Positions 1-10,428 are shown, counted from the first letter of the stretch. The stretch: DNA of 64,000 bases from Variovorax ginsengisoli (GCF_006438845.1 NZ_RCZJ01000002.1:323145-387144), one strand, 5' to 3'. Numbers and translations: made by a program. Notes: generated by a model not told the origin, from the sequence alone.

Positions 1-942
1 CTGATCTCGCGGCTGAAGATCATGGCCGACCTCGACATCGCCGAGAAGCGCCTGCCGCAAGACGGTCGCATCTCGCTGCGCATCGGCACCCGCGCCGTCG
101 ACGTGCGCGTGTCGACGCTGCCCAGCGCGCACGGCGAACGCGCGGTGCTGCGGCTGCTCGACAAGAACGAGAGCAAGCTGACGCTCGAGTCGGTCGGCAT
201 GCTGGGCGACACGCTCGAACGCTTCGAGTCGCTGATCTCGCAACCGCACGGCATCATCCTGGTGACCGGCCCGACCGGCTCGGGCAAGACCACCACGCTG
301 TACTCCGCGCTGGCCCGGCTCGACGCCAGCCGCAGCAACATCATGACGGTCGAGGACCCGATCGAGTACGAGCTGGCGGGCGTCGGGCAGACGCAGGTCA
401 ACGCCAAGATCGACCTGACCTTCGCCAAGGCCCTTCGCGCCATCCTGCGACAGGACCCGGACGTGATCATGATCGGCGAGATCCGCGATTTCGAGACCGC
501 GCAGATTGCCATCCAGGCCTCGCTCACCGGCCACTTGGTGCTGGCCACGCTGCACACCAACGACGCGGTCAGCGCCGTCACGCGCCTGACCGACATGGGC
601 GTGGAGCCCTTCCTGCTGAGCTCGTCGCTGTTGGGCGTGCTCGCGCAGCGGCTGTTGCGCAAGGTGTGCCCGGTCTGCGCAACGCGCTCGGAGAACGGCG
701 AAGCGACGCCGGTCGGTTGCGACGCCTGCGGCCACACCGGCTACCAGGGCCGCACCGGCATCTTCGAGCTGCTGGTGGCCGACGAAGCGGTGCAGTCGCT
801 GATCCACAGCCGCGCGCCCGAGAGCCAGATCTTCGTCGCGGCCGAACGCGGCGGCCTGCGCTCGATGCGCGAAGACGGCGAGCGGCTGGTGCAGGCGGGC
901 ATCAGCTCGCGCGCCGAGTTGCTGCGCGTGACGCGAGACTGA
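1..942 (+). CDS. gspE: Type II secretion system ATPase GspE (5' end outside window)
   Basis: This is the C-terminal 313 residues of the cytoplasmic ATPase that powers the type II secretion system; the reading frame is open back to base 1, so the true start lies upstream. Visible motifs are a Walker A loop ([10 protein letters not shown], about residue 90 of the fragment), the Asp box [10 protein letters not shown], the Walker B region [12 protein letters not shown], the His box [13 protein letters not shown] and a C-terminal zinc-type tetracysteine element (CPVC then CDAC, 13 residues between pairs). Type IV pilus PilB is related, but the GspF neighbour one base downstream and the absence of pil genes favour GspE. 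It is expected to work with GspL at the inner membrane. Confidence 0.93.
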   Translation: MISRLKIMADLDIAEKRLPQDGRISLRIGTRAVDVRVSTLPSAHGERAVLRLLDKNESKLTLESVGMLGDTLERFESLISQPHGIILVTGPTGSGKTTTLYSALARLDASRSNIMTVEDPIEYELAGVGQTQVNAKIDLTFAKALRAILRQDPDVIMIGEIRDFETAQIAIQASLTGHLVLATLHTNDAVSAVTRLTDMGVEPFLLSSSLLGVLAQRLLRKVCPVCATRSENGEATPVGCDACGHTGYQGRTGIFELLVADEAVQSLIHSRAPESQIFVAAERGGLRSMREDGERLVQAGISSRAELLRVTRD

Positions 943-943
943 C

Positions 944-2176
944 GTGCCGGCCTATTCCTTCGAAGCCATCGATGCGCAGGGCAACGCCCGCAAGGGTGTG
1001 CTCGAAGCCGACACCGCACGCAACGCGCGCGGCATGCTGCGGGCGCAGAAGCTCATCCCGATCGAGGTCACCGTCGTCGGCAACGCCAACGCGCAGCGCC
1101 GCGAGTCGGGTGGCTGGCGCCGTCTTTTTGGCGGCGGCCGTGCCTTCAGCACGACCGAACTGGCGGTCTGGACACGGCAGATCGCGGGGCTCGTGTCGTC
1201 GGGCCTGCCGCTCGAACGCGCCCTGACCGCGCTCACCGACGAAGCCGAGCGCGAAAACCAGCGCAATCTGGTCGCGTCGCTGCGCGCCGAGGTGAATGCC
1301 GGTTCGCCCTTTGCACGCGCGCTGTCGCAGCACCCGCGCGAGTTCTCGCCCATCTACACGGCGGTGATCGGCGCCGGCGAGCACAGCGGGAACCTGGGCT
1401 TGGTGCTGGAGCGCCTGGCCGACGACCTGGAGCAGCGCCAGGCGCTGCAGCAGAAGCTGGTCGGCGCGGCACTGTACCCGGCCATCGTCACGCTGGTGGC
1501 GATCGTCATCGTGATCTTCCTGGTGAGCTACGTGGTGCCGCAAGTGGCCAACGTGTTCGCCGGCACCAAGCGTGCATTGCCATTCCTGACCGTCGCGATG
1601 CTGGCCATCAGCGACTTCGTGCGCAACTACGGTTGGGCGATGCTGATTGCCATCGTGGTCGGCGTGGTCGCGATGCGCACCGCGCTGGCGCGGCCCGTCT
1701 TTCGCGAGAAGTTCGATGCAGCTTGGCTCGAGCTGCCCTTGGTCGGCAAGCTGGCGCGCGGCTACAACGCGGCGCGCTTCGCCAGCACGCTCGCGATGCT
1801 GGCCACGGCCGGCGTGCCGATCCTGCGCGCGCTGCAGGCGGCCGCCGAGACGCTCGGCAACCGTGCCATGCGCGCCGACGCGCTCGACGCGCTGGTGCTG
1901 GTGCGCGAAGGCGCGCCGCTGGCGTCGGCCCTCGCACAGAAAAAGCGCTTTCCCGGCATCGTCTCGATGTTCGCGCGCCTCGGCGAACAAACCGGCACGC
2001 TGCCGCTGATGCTGCAACGGGCCGCCACGCAGCTGGGCGCCGAAGTGCAGCGCCGCGCGATGCACCTTGCCACCATCCTCGAGCCGTTGCTGATCGTCGG
2101 CATGGGCGGCGTGGTGATGCTGATCGTGCTGGCAGTGCTGATGCCGATCATCCAGCTCAACCAGTTCGTCAAGTAG
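944..2176 (+). CDS. gspF: Type II secretion system inner-membrane protein GspF
   Basis: Inner-membrane platform protein of the type II secretion system, 410 residues, the usual family length. It begins with the typical MPAYSFEAIDAQGNARKG start and contains two repeated GspF/PilC domains, each ending in hydrophobic segments (about residues 180-205 and 380-405). The repeated motif pair FxxxLxxxxxxGxPxxxAL is seen twice. The start is a GTG one base after the gspE stop, which implies translational coupling. No gspG-K pseudopilin genes follow, so the rest of the system must be encoded elsewhere or upstream. Confidence 0.93.
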   Translation: MPAYSFEAIDAQGNARKGVLEADTARNARGMLRAQKLIPIEVTVVGNANAQRRESGGWRRLFGGGRAFSTTELAVWTRQIAGLVSSGLPLERALTALTDEAERENQRNLVASLRAEVNAGSPFARALSQHPREFSPIYTAVIGAGEHSGNLGLVLERLADDLEQRQALQQKLVGAALYPAIVTLVAIVIVIFLVSYVVPQVANVFAGTKRALPFLTVAMLAISDFVRNYGWAMLIAIVVGVVAMRTALARPVFREKFDAAWLELPLVGKLARGYNAARFASTLAMLATAGVPILRALQAAAETLGNRAMRADALDALVLVREGAPLASALAQKKRFPGIVSMFARLGEQTGTLPLMLQRAATQLGAEVQRRAMHLATILEPLLIVGMGGVVMLIVLAVLMPIIQLNQFVK

Positions 2177-2178
2177 CC

Positions 2179-3075
2179 ATGGCCGCCACGCTCGACGACA
2201 AGCTGGTGGTCGCGATTTCCTCGCGTGCGCTGTTCAACCTCGAGGAAGAGAACCAGCTCTTCGAATCGGGCGACCCCGACGGCTACATGCGGCTGCAGTA
2301 CGAGCGGCTCGACGTGCCGGCGCAGCCCGGCATCGCGTATTCGTTGGTGCAGAAGCTGCTGCGCTTCAACGACGACGGCGTACAGCGCGTCGAGGTCGTG
2401 ATCCTCTCGCGCAACGACCCGGTCTCGGGCATGCGCATCTTCCGTTCCAGCGAGACCGCCGGCATCAAGTTGCAGCGTGGCGTGTTCACGCAGGGCCGCG
2501 CGCCCTTCGGCTACCTGCGGCCGCTGCGCGCGCATCTCTTCCTGTCGGTCAACGCCGAAGACGTGCGCGAGGCGCTGCATGCCGGCTTCCCCGCTGCGCG
2601 TGTGCTGGTCGAATCTGTGAAGGCCAGCGACGCCTTCCCGAACGAAGTGCGCATCGCCTTCGACGGGGACGCCGTGCTCTTCAGCGACGAGGCAGAACGC
2701 GTGTTCCAGGCCGAGGGCCTCGACGCCTTCCAGCTGCACGAATCGAGCAAGGCCCAGCTGCCGCTGCCCGAAGGCCCGTTCAAGCCGCTGCTCGCCGCAC
2801 TGCACCGGCTGCAGCTGGCGGGCAATGCGTCGATGCGCATCCGCACCGCGCTGGTCACTGCACGCAGCGCGCCGGCGCACGAACGTGCCATCCGCACGCT
2901 CATGAACTGGAACGTGCGCGTCGACGAAGCCATGTTCCTCGGCGGCCTGCCGAAGGGCGAATTCCTGCGTGAGTTCGAGCCCGACTTCTTCTTCGACGAC
3001 CAGACCGGCCATGTCGATGCCGCTGCGCGCCACGTGCCTTCGGGCCATGTGTCGAGCGGCATCAGCAACCCCTGA
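2179..3075 (+). CDS. Cytosolic 5'-nucleotidase (NT5C1-like family)
   Basis: Protein of 298 residues matching the 5'-nucleotidase family related to eukaryotic cytosolic 5'-nucleotidase I (PF06189). Recognisable elements are the N-terminal VVAISSRALFNLEEEN, the central LRAHLFLSVN segment and the HAD-like catalytic element AFDGDAVLFSDE at about residues 155-166. It would dephosphorylate nucleoside monophosphates in the cytosol. The ATG lies two bases after the gspF stop, so it probably shares the gsp transcript, although a functional link with secretion is not obvious. An upstream in-frame extension exists but runs inside gspF and is rejected. Confidence 0.85.
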   Translation: MAATLDDKLVVAISSRALFNLEEENQLFESGDPDGYMRLQYERLDVPAQPGIAYSLVQKLLRFNDDGVQRVEVVILSRNDPVSGMRIFRSSETAGIKLQRGVFTQGRAPFGYLRPLRAHLFLSVNAEDVREALHAGFPAARVLVESVKASDAFPNEVRIAFDGDAVLFSDEAERVFQAEGLDAFQLHESSKAQLPLPEGPFKPLLAALHRLQLAGNASMRIRTALVTARSAPAHERAIRTLMNWNVRVDEAMFLGGLPKGEFLREFEPDFFFDDQTGHVDAAARHVPSGHVSSGISNP

Positions 3076-3235
3076 CGCGTTGCCGCAAGCGCGCAGGGCG
3101 CGCCCGCCCCGTCATGGTGGCGCCATGCAGCCGTCATCTGGACTTCACTGCAGCGTCACGCCGCATCTCTAGCCTCTGCAGTCCCCGACGCGTTCGCCCT
3201 TGGCGGTGCCGCGAGACGATGACCACAGGCTTGAG

Positions 3236-5335
3236 ATGCGCGCCCTATTCGCTCCCCGTTCCCCCACCCCTTCACCCTTTGCGACCCGTCGCTACCACGC
3301 GCTTCTCGCTACTGCGCTGACCGCATTGACCTTGGCTGCCTGCGGCGGCGGCGGCGGTGGCAAGGGCGGTGAGGCCACGCCGACACCACCGCCCTCGGGC
3401 ACCGCGCCCGCGGCGTCCGCGCCGATCGAAGGTGCGAGCGGCCCGAAGGCCCTGGTGATCCAAATCGACGGTCTCACCCATGCCACCTTGCGCGAAGCCA
3501 TCGCTGCAGGACGCGCGCCCGGCCTGCTCGGCCTGACCGTCGCCCCTGCTTGGACCGGTGGGCGCAACGGCACGTTGAGCGAACAACGCACCACGGCCGG
3601 CCCAGGCTGGGCGAGCCTGCTCACCGGCACCTGGGCGAATCGCCACGGCGTCCACTGGGACACCAGCGATGAACGCATCGATGCGTCCACACCCACTTTC
3701 TTCGCGCTGGCCCACAGCAACAATCCCGTGGCCAAGATGTCGGCCGTGACCAGCAACCCGTTGTATCCGACGCTGCTGGCCGCGGATGTGCAGAGCGGAG
3801 CGATCGCCACCGCCGTGGATTGCGCCAGCGACGATGCCTGCGTGACGCAAAGGGCAACGACCGCCGTTCTGGCTGGCGACACCCTGGTGCTCGCTCAGTT
3901 CGGCGCGCCTGCGATCGCAGCAGCCCGCGAGGGATTGCGCAGCAGCGGCTACGACGCGGCCGTCGATGCCACGATGGCATCGGTGGGCGCACTGATCGCC
4001 AGCGCCAACAGGCGCCAGTCCAACGACGCCAAGGACGACTGGTTGATCATCGTCACGGCGGGCTACGGCCTCGATGGCTACGGCAGCGCCAGCGGGCTGC
4101 AGCTGGCCGAGAACAAGACGATTTTCATCGCGAGCAACAAGGCGCTCGCTTCGGAGCCAGGCGTGGGCGCCGATGCGCCAAAGGACGATGGCCTGACGCG
4201 GCTCGCAGCCACCACGGACATCGCGCCGACAGTGCTGCGTCAGCTTGGTGTCGCCCCCGGCCAGGACTTCGAAGGCATCGCGCTGCAGAGCCGCACGTCG
4301 CTTCGTGAGCTGACCGCTGTCACGGGTGCCGACAAGGGCAGCATCGTGCTGAGCTGGATGCTCGGTGGCGATCTCACCGCCCCGGTGCATGTCCTGCGTG
4401 ACGGCAAGCAAGTCGCCACGCTGCCCGCCGGAACGACGGTCTACACCGATGCGATCGTGGCGGCCAGCGATGGCGTGTACAGCTACCGCTACACCCTCGT
4501 TGCGGGTGAGGCACGTGCCTCGCTGAGTGCGCAGATCGCCTACGTGAAACCCGCCACGCTCGCACCCACGCTGCGCAACGGCCTCACGAACTATCACCCG
4601 CTCGACGCATTGCCAGCCTTGGATGTGCTGGGGGCATCGACGCTCGCTCCGCGCGCAGCAGACGCCGACGGTGGAACGCTGGTGGCCGATGACGGCTTCA
4701 TGGCACCGTATGCCGCGAAGGCACTGCGGGTCGACAGCCGAGTGAAGAACGCCAACGGCACGGCAGGCTACAGGTTGATGCAGACCGGCGACATCACCGC
4801 CAACCCGGCCGTTTCGGCTTTCACCATTGGTTTCTGGGTACGCACCGACGCGAGCTGCAGCCAGGGTGTGAGCAACGGCGGCACGGTGCTCGGCAACAAG
4901 AACTACGACTCGGGCAGCAACGCGGGTCTCGTCATCAGCGTGTGGGCCAGCTGCGAGTTGCGCTTCAACGCCGGCTCAGGCGGCACGCGGGCCGACAGCA
5001 ACGGCTACACCCTGAGCGCGGGCCAATGGGCCTACGTCGCCATGGTGGTCGACAAGGCGGGATTGAAGATGACCGGCTACGTGTTCGATCCTGTCAAGGG
5101 CGCGCAGACCGGCAGTACGGCGCTGACCACCGCCATCACCGCCCAGCTCGGCGGCCTGGGCAACGGCCTGAGCCTCAACGAAGACGGCACCGGCCTGTAC
5201 TACCAGCGCTGGAGCGCATCCCCGCGTGGCGCGATGGACTTCAACGACCTCGCCCTGTGGAACCGAGCACTCACGGCCGACGAGCTCGCCAGCATCTTCA
5301 AGACGGCGAAGCCGCTTTCTTCTCTCATTCCCTGA
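3236..5335 (+). CDS. Phosphodiesterase/alkaline-phosphatase-fold lipoprotein with C-terminal LamG domain
   Basis: A 699-residue predicted lipoprotein. The start is placed at the ATG at 3236 rather than a TTG at 3200, because it gives a cleaner signal peptide ending in a lipobox (LAAC, Cys36) followed by a Gly-rich linker. Residues about 65-355 look like a type I phosphodiesterase/nucleotide pyrophosphatase fold (VIQIDG metal site; TTAGPGWASLLTG with the candidate nucleophile Thr/Ser; NRHGVHWD; a late VTAGYGLDGYGS segment). Residues about 490-690 look like a LamG/concanavalin-type domain (FTIGFWVRT, GQWAYVAMVVD, DFNDLALWNRAL). It probably acts on a phosphoester or glycan at the outer surface; the substrate is unknown. 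It follows the T2SS genes and precedes a phospholipase C. Confidence 0.72.
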   Translation: MRALFAPRSPTPSPFATRRYHALLATALTALTLAACGGGGGGKGGEATPTPPPSGTAPAASAPIEGASGPKALVIQIDGLTHATLREAIAAGRAPGLLGLTVAPAWTGGRNGTLSEQRTTAGPGWASLLTGTWANRHGVHWDTSDERIDASTPTFFALAHSNNPVAKMSAVTSNPLYPTLLAADVQSGAIATAVDCASDDACVTQRATTAVLAGDTLVLAQFGAPAIAAAREGLRSSGYDAAVDATMASVGALIASANRRQSNDAKDDWLIIVTAGYGLDGYGSASGLQLAENKTIFIASNKALASEPGVGADAPKDDGLTRLAATTDIAPTVLRQLGVAPGQDFEGIALQSRTSLRELTAVTGADKGSIVLSWMLGGDLTAPVHVLRDGKQVATLPAGTTVYTDAIVAASDGVYSYRYTLVAGEARASLSAQIAYVKPATLAPTLRNGLTNYHPLDALPALDVLGASTLAPRAADADGGTLVADDGFMAPYAAKALRVDSRVKNANGTAGYRLMQTGDITANPAVSAFTIGFWVRTDASCSQGVSNGGTVLGNKNYDSGSNAGLVISVWASCELRFNAGSGGTRADSNGYTLSAGQWAYVAMVVDKAGLKMTGYVFDPVKGAQTGSTALTTAITAQLGGLGNGLSLNEDGTGLYYQRWSASPRGAMDFNDLALWNRALTADELASIFKTAKPLSSLIP

Positions 5336-5358
5336 ACCCGTCCCGGACCGACCCCGCC

Positions 5359-5565
5359 ATGCCCCACATATCCCCCCTTCTCGATCGCATCTCGCGCTGC
5401 CTCGCGCTCGCACTGCTGACCGGCACGCTCGCCGCGTGCGGCGGTGGCAGCAGCGGCACGGCGTCGCCGGCGCCGGCGCCACCGACCCAGCCTGAGACGC
5501 CCGCGCCCGCGCCCGTGCCGGCGCCCGATGCCCATGCGAAGCCAGAAATGCGCTGCGCGCCCTGA
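5359..5565 (+). CDS. Short Pro/Ala-rich lipoprotein (68 aa), possibly a remnant
   Basis: A 68-residue reading frame with a convincing lipoprotein signal peptide (ALLTGTLAAC lipobox, then GGGSSG) followed only by a Pro/Ala linker and a stop. Its N-terminus resembles that of the upstream phosphodiesterase lipoprotein, as if a larger lipoprotein had lost its catalytic domain. It sits 23 bases after that gene and 22 bases before the phospholipase C gene, so it is likely co-transcribed. It may be a small surface lipoprotein or a decaying gene start; no function can be assigned. Confidence 0.55.
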   Translation: MPHISPLLDRISRCLALALLTGTLAACGGGSSGTASPAPAPPTQPETPAPAPVPAPDAHAKPEMRCAP

Positions 5566-5587
5566 CCGTTTCCTTTCCGCAAAGACC

Positions 5588-7837
5588 ATGACCTCACGAC
5601 GCACTTTCCTGCGCGGCGGCGCATCGGCCGGCATCGCAGCCGCCACGCTCGCCGCCTTCCCGCCCGCCATCCGCCGCGCGCTTGCGATACCGGCCAACAA
5701 CGAAACCGGCACCATCAACGACGTCAAGCACGTCGTGATCCTGATGCAGGAAAACCGCGCCTTCGACCACTACTTCGGCACGCTCAACGGTGTGCGCGGC
5801 TTCGGGGATCGCTTCACCATTCCGCTGAAGAACAGCCTGAGTGTCTGGCAGCAGTCCGACGCCAACGGCAAGCCGATCCTGCCCTTTCATCTCGACGGAA
5901 CGAAGGGCAATGCGCAACGCGTCAACGGCACGCCCCATTCGTGGAGCGACAGCCAGAATGCATGGGACGCCGGGCGCATGTACCAGTGGCCGCGCTACAA
6001 GAACCCGATCTCGATGGGCTACTTCAAAGAGGCGGAGATACCCTTCCAGTTCGCACTCGCCAACGCGTTCACGGTGTGCGACGCCTACCACTGCGCGATG
6101 CACACCGGCACCGACGCCAACCGCTCGTTCCACATCACCGGAACCAACGGTGCCATGCCCACCGGCACTGCCTTCGTCAACAACGAATGGGACGCCATCG
6201 ACGGCCTCGCGGCCACCGCCAACCGCGGCTACACCTGGAAGACGTACGCCGAGCGCCTCGAAGAGGCTGGCGTGAGCTGGATCAGCTACCAGAACATGCC
6301 CGACGAATGGGGCGACAACATGCTCGGCGCCTTCCGGACGTTTCGGCAGGCCAACATCGCCTCGGGCTTCCCCGTGTCCAGCGGCGGAGAGCCCGGCAAG
6401 CCCTACACGGCCACCGGGCAGGCGGTACCGTACAAGGCCTACGACCCGGCCACCGACAACGCGGCGAACCCGCTGTACAAGGGCATCGCCAACACGCTGC
6501 CGGGCACCCAGCCAGAGCAGTATCTGGACGCCTTCAAGCGCGACATCCGCGAAGGCAGACTGCCGGCGGTGTCCTGGCTCAACGCGCCTTCGATCTACTG
6601 CGAGCACCCCGGCCCGTCGACACCGGTGCAAGGCGCCTGGTTCCTGCAGGAAGTGCTGGATGCGCTCACCGCCGTGCCCGAGGTGTGGAGCAAGACCGTG
6701 CTGCTGGTGAACTTCGACGAGAACGACGGCTACTTCGACCATGTGCCTTCGCCGTCGGCACCGTCGCCCGATGGCGCTGGCGGCTACGCGGGCAAGACCA
6801 CGCTGCCGGCGGCGGACTTGTCGGCCGAATACTTCACGCACCCTGCGCCCGTCGGCAGCACGAGCCAACCGTCGACCAAGGACGGACGTGTCTACGGACC
6901 CGGCCCGCGTGTCCCGATGTTCGTCATCTCGCCGTGGAGCCGCGGCGGCTGGGTCAACTCTCAGGTGTTCGACCACACCTCGGTGCTGCGCTTCCTCGAA
7001 ACACGCTTCGGCGTGCAGGAGCCGAACATCAGCCCGTACCGCCGTGCGGTCTGCGGCGACCTGACCAGCGCCTTCAACTTCAAGACGCCCAACGCCGAGC
7101 AATTGCCGACGTTGACCGGCCGCAAGAACCGCAGCGAGGCCGATGCACTGCGCACGCAACAGGAGGCGCTGGCGCAGCTCACCCCGCCGGCCACGCAACT
7201 GCTGCCGCGGCAGGCCGCTGGTATCCGCCCCTCGCGCGCGTTGCCCTACGAACTGCACGTGAGCGCGCGAAGCGACACCGTGGCCGGCACGATGCGCCTG
7301 CTGTTCGCCAACACCGGCAAGGCCGCCGCCGTGTTCCACGTCTATGACAAGCGCCATCTCGACCGTGTGCCGCGCCGCTTCATGGTGGAGCCAGGGAAAA
7401 TCCTGGACGACAGTTGGGCCGCCATGGCCGACGACGGCGGAAGGTACGACCTGTGGGTGCTCGGGCCGAACGGCTTCCACCGCAGCTTCCAGGGTGATCT
7501 GACCCTGCTGCGCGGCGCAGAAGCGCCGTCGCCCGAAGTGCGCGTCTGCTACGACATCGCCAACGGCAACGTCTACCTGACGATGATGAATGCGGGCCAG
7601 AAGCCGGCGACCTTCACGGTGCGTGCCAAGGCGTACCGCACCGATGGTCCGTGGACCGTCACGGTGCCAGCCGGCGGCGCGGTCGACCAGCACTGGGACC
7701 TGGCAGGCAGTGGCCAGTGGTACGACTTCGTCGTGAGCTGCGACAGCGACCAGGGCTACCAGCGCCGCTTCGCTGGCCGCGTCGAGACCGGCAAGCACAC
7801 GGTGAGCGATCCAGCGCTCGGACGCGACGATCTGTGA
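5588..7837 (+). CDS. Tat-exported phosphocholine-type phospholipase C
   Basis: A 749-residue secreted phospholipase C of the PlcN/PlcH (acid-phosphatase-like) family, hydrolysing the head group of phosphatidylcholine or related lipids. The start at 5588 gives a twin-arginine signal (TSRRTFLRGG) with hydrophobic stretch and Ala-x-Ala site. The phosphoesterase domain (about residues 45-440) shows VVILMQENRAFDHYFGTL, HTGTDANRSFHITG, NFDENDGYFDHVP and HTSVLRFLETRFG. The C-terminal third holds two beta-rich repeats typical of this family (about 560-640 and 660-740). Homologues in Pseudomonas and Burkholderia leave the cell through the type II system, which fits the gspEF genes just upstream. Confidence 0.9.
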   Translation: MTSRRTFLRGGASAGIAAATLAAFPPAIRRALAIPANNETGTINDVKHVVILMQENRAFDHYFGTLNGVRGFGDRFTIPLKNSLSVWQQSDANGKPILPFHLDGTKGNAQRVNGTPHSWSDSQNAWDAGRMYQWPRYKNPISMGYFKEAEIPFQFALANAFTVCDAYHCAMHTGTDANRSFHITGTNGAMPTGTAFVNNEWDAIDGLAATANRGYTWKTYAERLEEAGVSWISYQNMPDEWGDNMLGAFRTFRQANIASGFPVSSGGEPGKPYTATGQAVPYKAYDPATDNAANPLYKGIANTLPGTQPEQYLDAFKRDIREGRLPAVSWLNAPSIYCEHPGPSTPVQGAWFLQEVLDALTAVPEVWSKTVLLVNFDENDGYFDHVPSPSAPSPDGAGGYAGKTTLPAADLSAEYFTHPAPVGSTSQPSTKDGRVYGPGPRVPMFVISPWSRGGWVNSQVFDHTSVLRFLETRFGVQEPNISPYRRAVCGDLTSAFNFKTPNAEQLPTLTGRKNRSEADALRTQQEALAQLTPPATQLLPRQAAGIRPSRALPYELHVSARSDTVAGTMRLLFANTGKAAAVFHVYDKRHLDRVPRRFMVEPGKILDDSWAAMADDGGRYDLWVLGPNGFHRSFQGDLTLLRGAEAPSPEVRVCYDIANGNVYLTMMNAGQKPATFTVRAKAYRTDGPWTVTVPAGGAVDQHWDLAGSGQWYDFVVSCDSDQGYQRRFAGRVETGKHTVSDPALGRDDL

Positions 7838-7932
7838 GGCGGTGGCACTTAAGCCGCGCCTAAGCGAAGCCGCAGGGGTCGGGGCTAGCATGCGGCATCG
7901 CGCCCGAAGGCGCCCACGATGACTGCCCCTCG

Positions 7933-9705
7933 ATGTCCGACCCCACGCGCTCCGCCTCGTTCCTCGACACCCTGCGCCGCATCGGCCGGCTTGCGGCACC
8001 GTACTTCAGGTCGGAAGAAAAGTGGAAGGCACGTGCCCTGCTGCTCGGGGTCGTGGCGCTGAACCTGTGCACGGTCTATGTGACGGTGCTCCTCAACGAC
8101 TGGAGCCGCGTCTTCTACGACGCGCTGCAGGCGAAGAACCAACCGGTGTTCTGGACGCAGCTGCTGCACTTCACCTACATCGCGATGGCCGGCATCCTGG
8201 TGGCGGTGTTCAAGTTCTATCTCACACAGTTGCTCCAGGTGCGCTGGCGCGCGTGGATGACGCGCAGCTACCTGAGCCGCTGGCTGGAGAACCGGACCTT
8301 CTACCGCCTCGAGCTGGCGCGCTATGCACAGACACCGACCGGCACCACACAGCCAGCCAACCCGGACAACCCCGACCAGCGCATCCAGGAGGACATGCAG
8401 CTCTTCACCGACTACACGGTGACGCTGTCGATGGGCATCCTCAATTCGGTGGTGACGCTGGTGACGTTCATCGGCATCCTCTGGGGCCTGTCCGGCCCGC
8501 TGGCGTTCAGCCTGGGCGGCCATGACATTTCGCTGCCGGGTTACATGGTCTGGGTCGCGCTGGTCTATTGCGCGGCCGGCACCGCCATCACGCACTACGT
8601 CGGGCGGCCGCTGATCGGCCTCAACTTCCGGCAGCAGCGCTTCGAGGCCGACTTCCGTCACCACCTCGTCCGGGTGCGCGAGCACAGTGAAGCGATCGCG
8701 CTCGACAGGGGCGAAACTGTCGAGCACCGTCAGCTCGACGTGCGCTTCTCCAGCGTGCTGCGCAACTACATCGCGCTCATCAAGCAGCAGAAGAACCTGG
8801 TGGCATTCACCGCATCATTCGGACAGCTGTCGGTCGTCTTTCCTTTCTTCCTCGCGGCGCCCCGTTTCTTCAGCGGGGCGATCCAGTTCGGCGAGCTGAT
8901 GCAAATCTCGCGCACCTTCGGCACGGTGCAGGAAGCGCTCTCGTGGTTCGTCGACAACTACGACCGCGTGGCGGTCTGGCGCGCGACCGCCGACCGGTTG
9001 ACCACCTTCGACGATGCCATGCGCGCACATGCCCAAACCGACGGCACGTTCCAGCGGCAGGACGCCGACAGGCTCCACACCGAGAACCTCGACGTGGCCC
9101 TGCCGACCGGCGCGGCACTGCTCAGCCATGCGGCGCTGTCGGTCCACCCGGGCGACACCGTGCTGCTGCAGGGCCCTTCGGGCAGCGGCAAGTCGACGCT
9201 GTTCCGGGCCTTTGCCGGCATCTGGCCCTTCGCGCAGGGCACCGTCGACGTGCCGAGCGACACGATGTTCATCCCGCAGCGCCCCTACGTGCCGGACGGC
9301 ACGCTGCGCAATGCGCTGACGTACCCGAACGACGCCACCGGCTACGACGACGATGCACTGCGCCAGGCGCTGAACGACGCGCTCCTGCCCGAAATGGCGA
9401 CGCGGTTGGACGACAGCGACGCCTGGAGCCAGAAGCTGTCCGGCGGCGAACAGCAACGCCTCGCCATCGCCCGCGTTTTGCTCAAGAAACCGGCCTGGGT
9501 CTTCGCCGACGAGGCCACCAGCGCCCTCGACGAGGCGGCCGAGGCCACGCTATACCGGCGCCTGGTGGCGCAGGTCAAGGAAGGCGGTGGCGCCCTCGTC
9601 TCGATCGCGCACGGCACGACGCTGGGCGCCTTCCACGACAAGCGCTGGACGCTGGTGCCTTCGACCGACGGCGCTGCGGCGCGCTATACCGTCGCGTCCA
9701 CGTAG
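7933..9705 (+). CDS. SbmA/BacA-like ABC transporter (fused permease and ATPase)
   Basis: A 590-residue ABC half-transporter in which an SbmA/BacA or ABCD-type membrane domain (residues about 20-330) is fused to an ATPase domain. Family signatures include [16 protein letters not shown] and [17 protein letters not shown]; the ATPase has Walker [10 protein letters not shown], signature [13 protein letters not shown] and Walker [13 protein letters not shown]. Relatives move fatty acids, cobalamin or peptides; the substrate here is unknown. The last 22 bases overlap the end of the convergent queC gene. Confidence 0.88.
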   Translation: MSDPTRSASFLDTLRRIGRLAAPYFRSEEKWKARALLLGVVALNLCTVYVTVLLNDWSRVFYDALQAKNQPVFWTQLLHFTYIAMAGILVAVFKFYLTQLLQVRWRAWMTRSYLSRWLENRTFYRLELARYAQTPTGTTQPANPDNPDQRIQEDMQLFTDYTVTLSMGILNSVVTLVTFIGILWGLSGPLAFSLGGHDISLPGYMVWVALVYCAAGTAITHYVGRPLIGLNFRQQRFEADFRHHLVRVREHSEAIALDRGETVEHRQLDVRFSSVLRNYIALIKQQKNLVAFTASFGQLSVVFPFFLAAPRFFSGAIQFGELMQISRTFGTVQEALSWFVDNYDRVAVWRATADRLTTFDDAMRAHAQTDGTFQRQDADRLHTENLDVALPTGAALLSHAALSVHPGDTVLLQGPSGSGKSTLFRAFAGIWPFAQGTVDVPSDTMFIPQRPYVPDGTLRNALTYPNDATGYDDDALRQALNDALLPEMATRLDDSDAWSQKLSGGEQQRLAIARVLLKKPAWVFADEATSALDEAAEATLYRRLVAQVKEGGGALVSIAHGTTLGAFHDKRWTLVPSTDGAAARYTVAST

Positions 9706-10391
9706 CGCGACCAGCCCGCCGCGCGCAGCTCGCAGGCCGGGCATGCGCCGCAGCCATAGCCCCAGGCATGCCGCTGCGTGCGATCGCCCTGGTAGCAGGT
9801 GTGGGTCTCTTCGACGATGAGGTCGACGAGCGCGTCGCCACCGAGCCGGTGCGCCATCGCCCACGTCTGCGCCTTGTCGATCCACATCAGCGGCGTCTCG
9901 ATGACCAGGCGGCGGTCGAGGCCGAGCGACAGCGCCAGCTGCATCGCCTTCATCGTGTCGTCGCGGCAATCGGGGTAGCCGGAGTAGTCGGTCTCGCAGA
10001 CGCCAGTGACGATCACCTGCAGCCCGCGCCGGTACGCCAACGCGCCGGCCAGCGTGAGGAACAGCAGGTTGCGGCCCGGCACGAAGGTGTTGGGCAGGCC
10101 GTCGGCCTGCATGGCGAAGGCGACCTCGTCGGTGAGGGACGAGCCGCCGATCTGCGAGAGCGAATCGACGTTCAGTACATGGTCGTCGCCGAGCCGCGGC
10201 GCCCATGCCGGAAAGCGCTCGCGCAACCGCGCGCGCACCGTGTGCCGCACATCCATCTCGATGCGATGGCGCTGGCCGTACTCGAAGCCCAGCGTCTCGA
10301 CGCGCTCGTAGCGCGACAGCGCATCGGCCAGGCAGGTGGTCGAATCCTGCCCGCCGGAGAAGAGGACGAGGGCGGTGGCGTGCATCGGCAT
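9684..10391 (-). CDS. queC: 7-cyano-7-deazaguanine synthase QueC
   Basis: A 235-residue ATP-dependent enzyme converting 7-carboxy-7-deazaguanine to preQ0 in queuosine biosynthesis. The PP-loop ATPase motif [10 protein letters not shown] is near the N-terminus (residues 10-20) and the C-terminal zinc-binding [10 protein letters not shown] cluster is intact. Length is normal. It is convergent with the ABC transporter gene, their coding regions overlapping by 22 bases. No other queuosine genes are in view. Confidence 0.95.
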   Translation of the reverse strand: MPMHATALVLFSGGQDSTTCLADALSRYERVETLGFEYGQRHRIEMDVRHTVRARLRERFPAWAPRLGDDHVLNVDSLSQIGGSSLTDEVAFAMQADGLPNTFVPGRNLLFLTLAGALAYRRGLQVIVTGVCETDYSGYPDCRDDTMKAMQLALSLGLDRRLVIETPLMWIDKAQTWAMAHRLGGDALVDLIVEETHTCYQGDRTQRHAWGYGCGACPACELRAAGWSRYVDATV

Positions 10392-10428
10392 TTCTTTCGA
10401 TAGAGAAGCGGCTGTGAGGGGCCGGTGC

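Noticed and set aside
22..942. ATG at base 22 as the start of GspE
   Set aside because: The frame is open to base 1 and the visible protein lacks the N-terminal half of GspE, so the gene begins outside the window.
902..2065. Minus-strand frame opposite gspF
   Set aside because: gspF motifs are clear on the plus strand; this frame is His/Arg-rich without domains.
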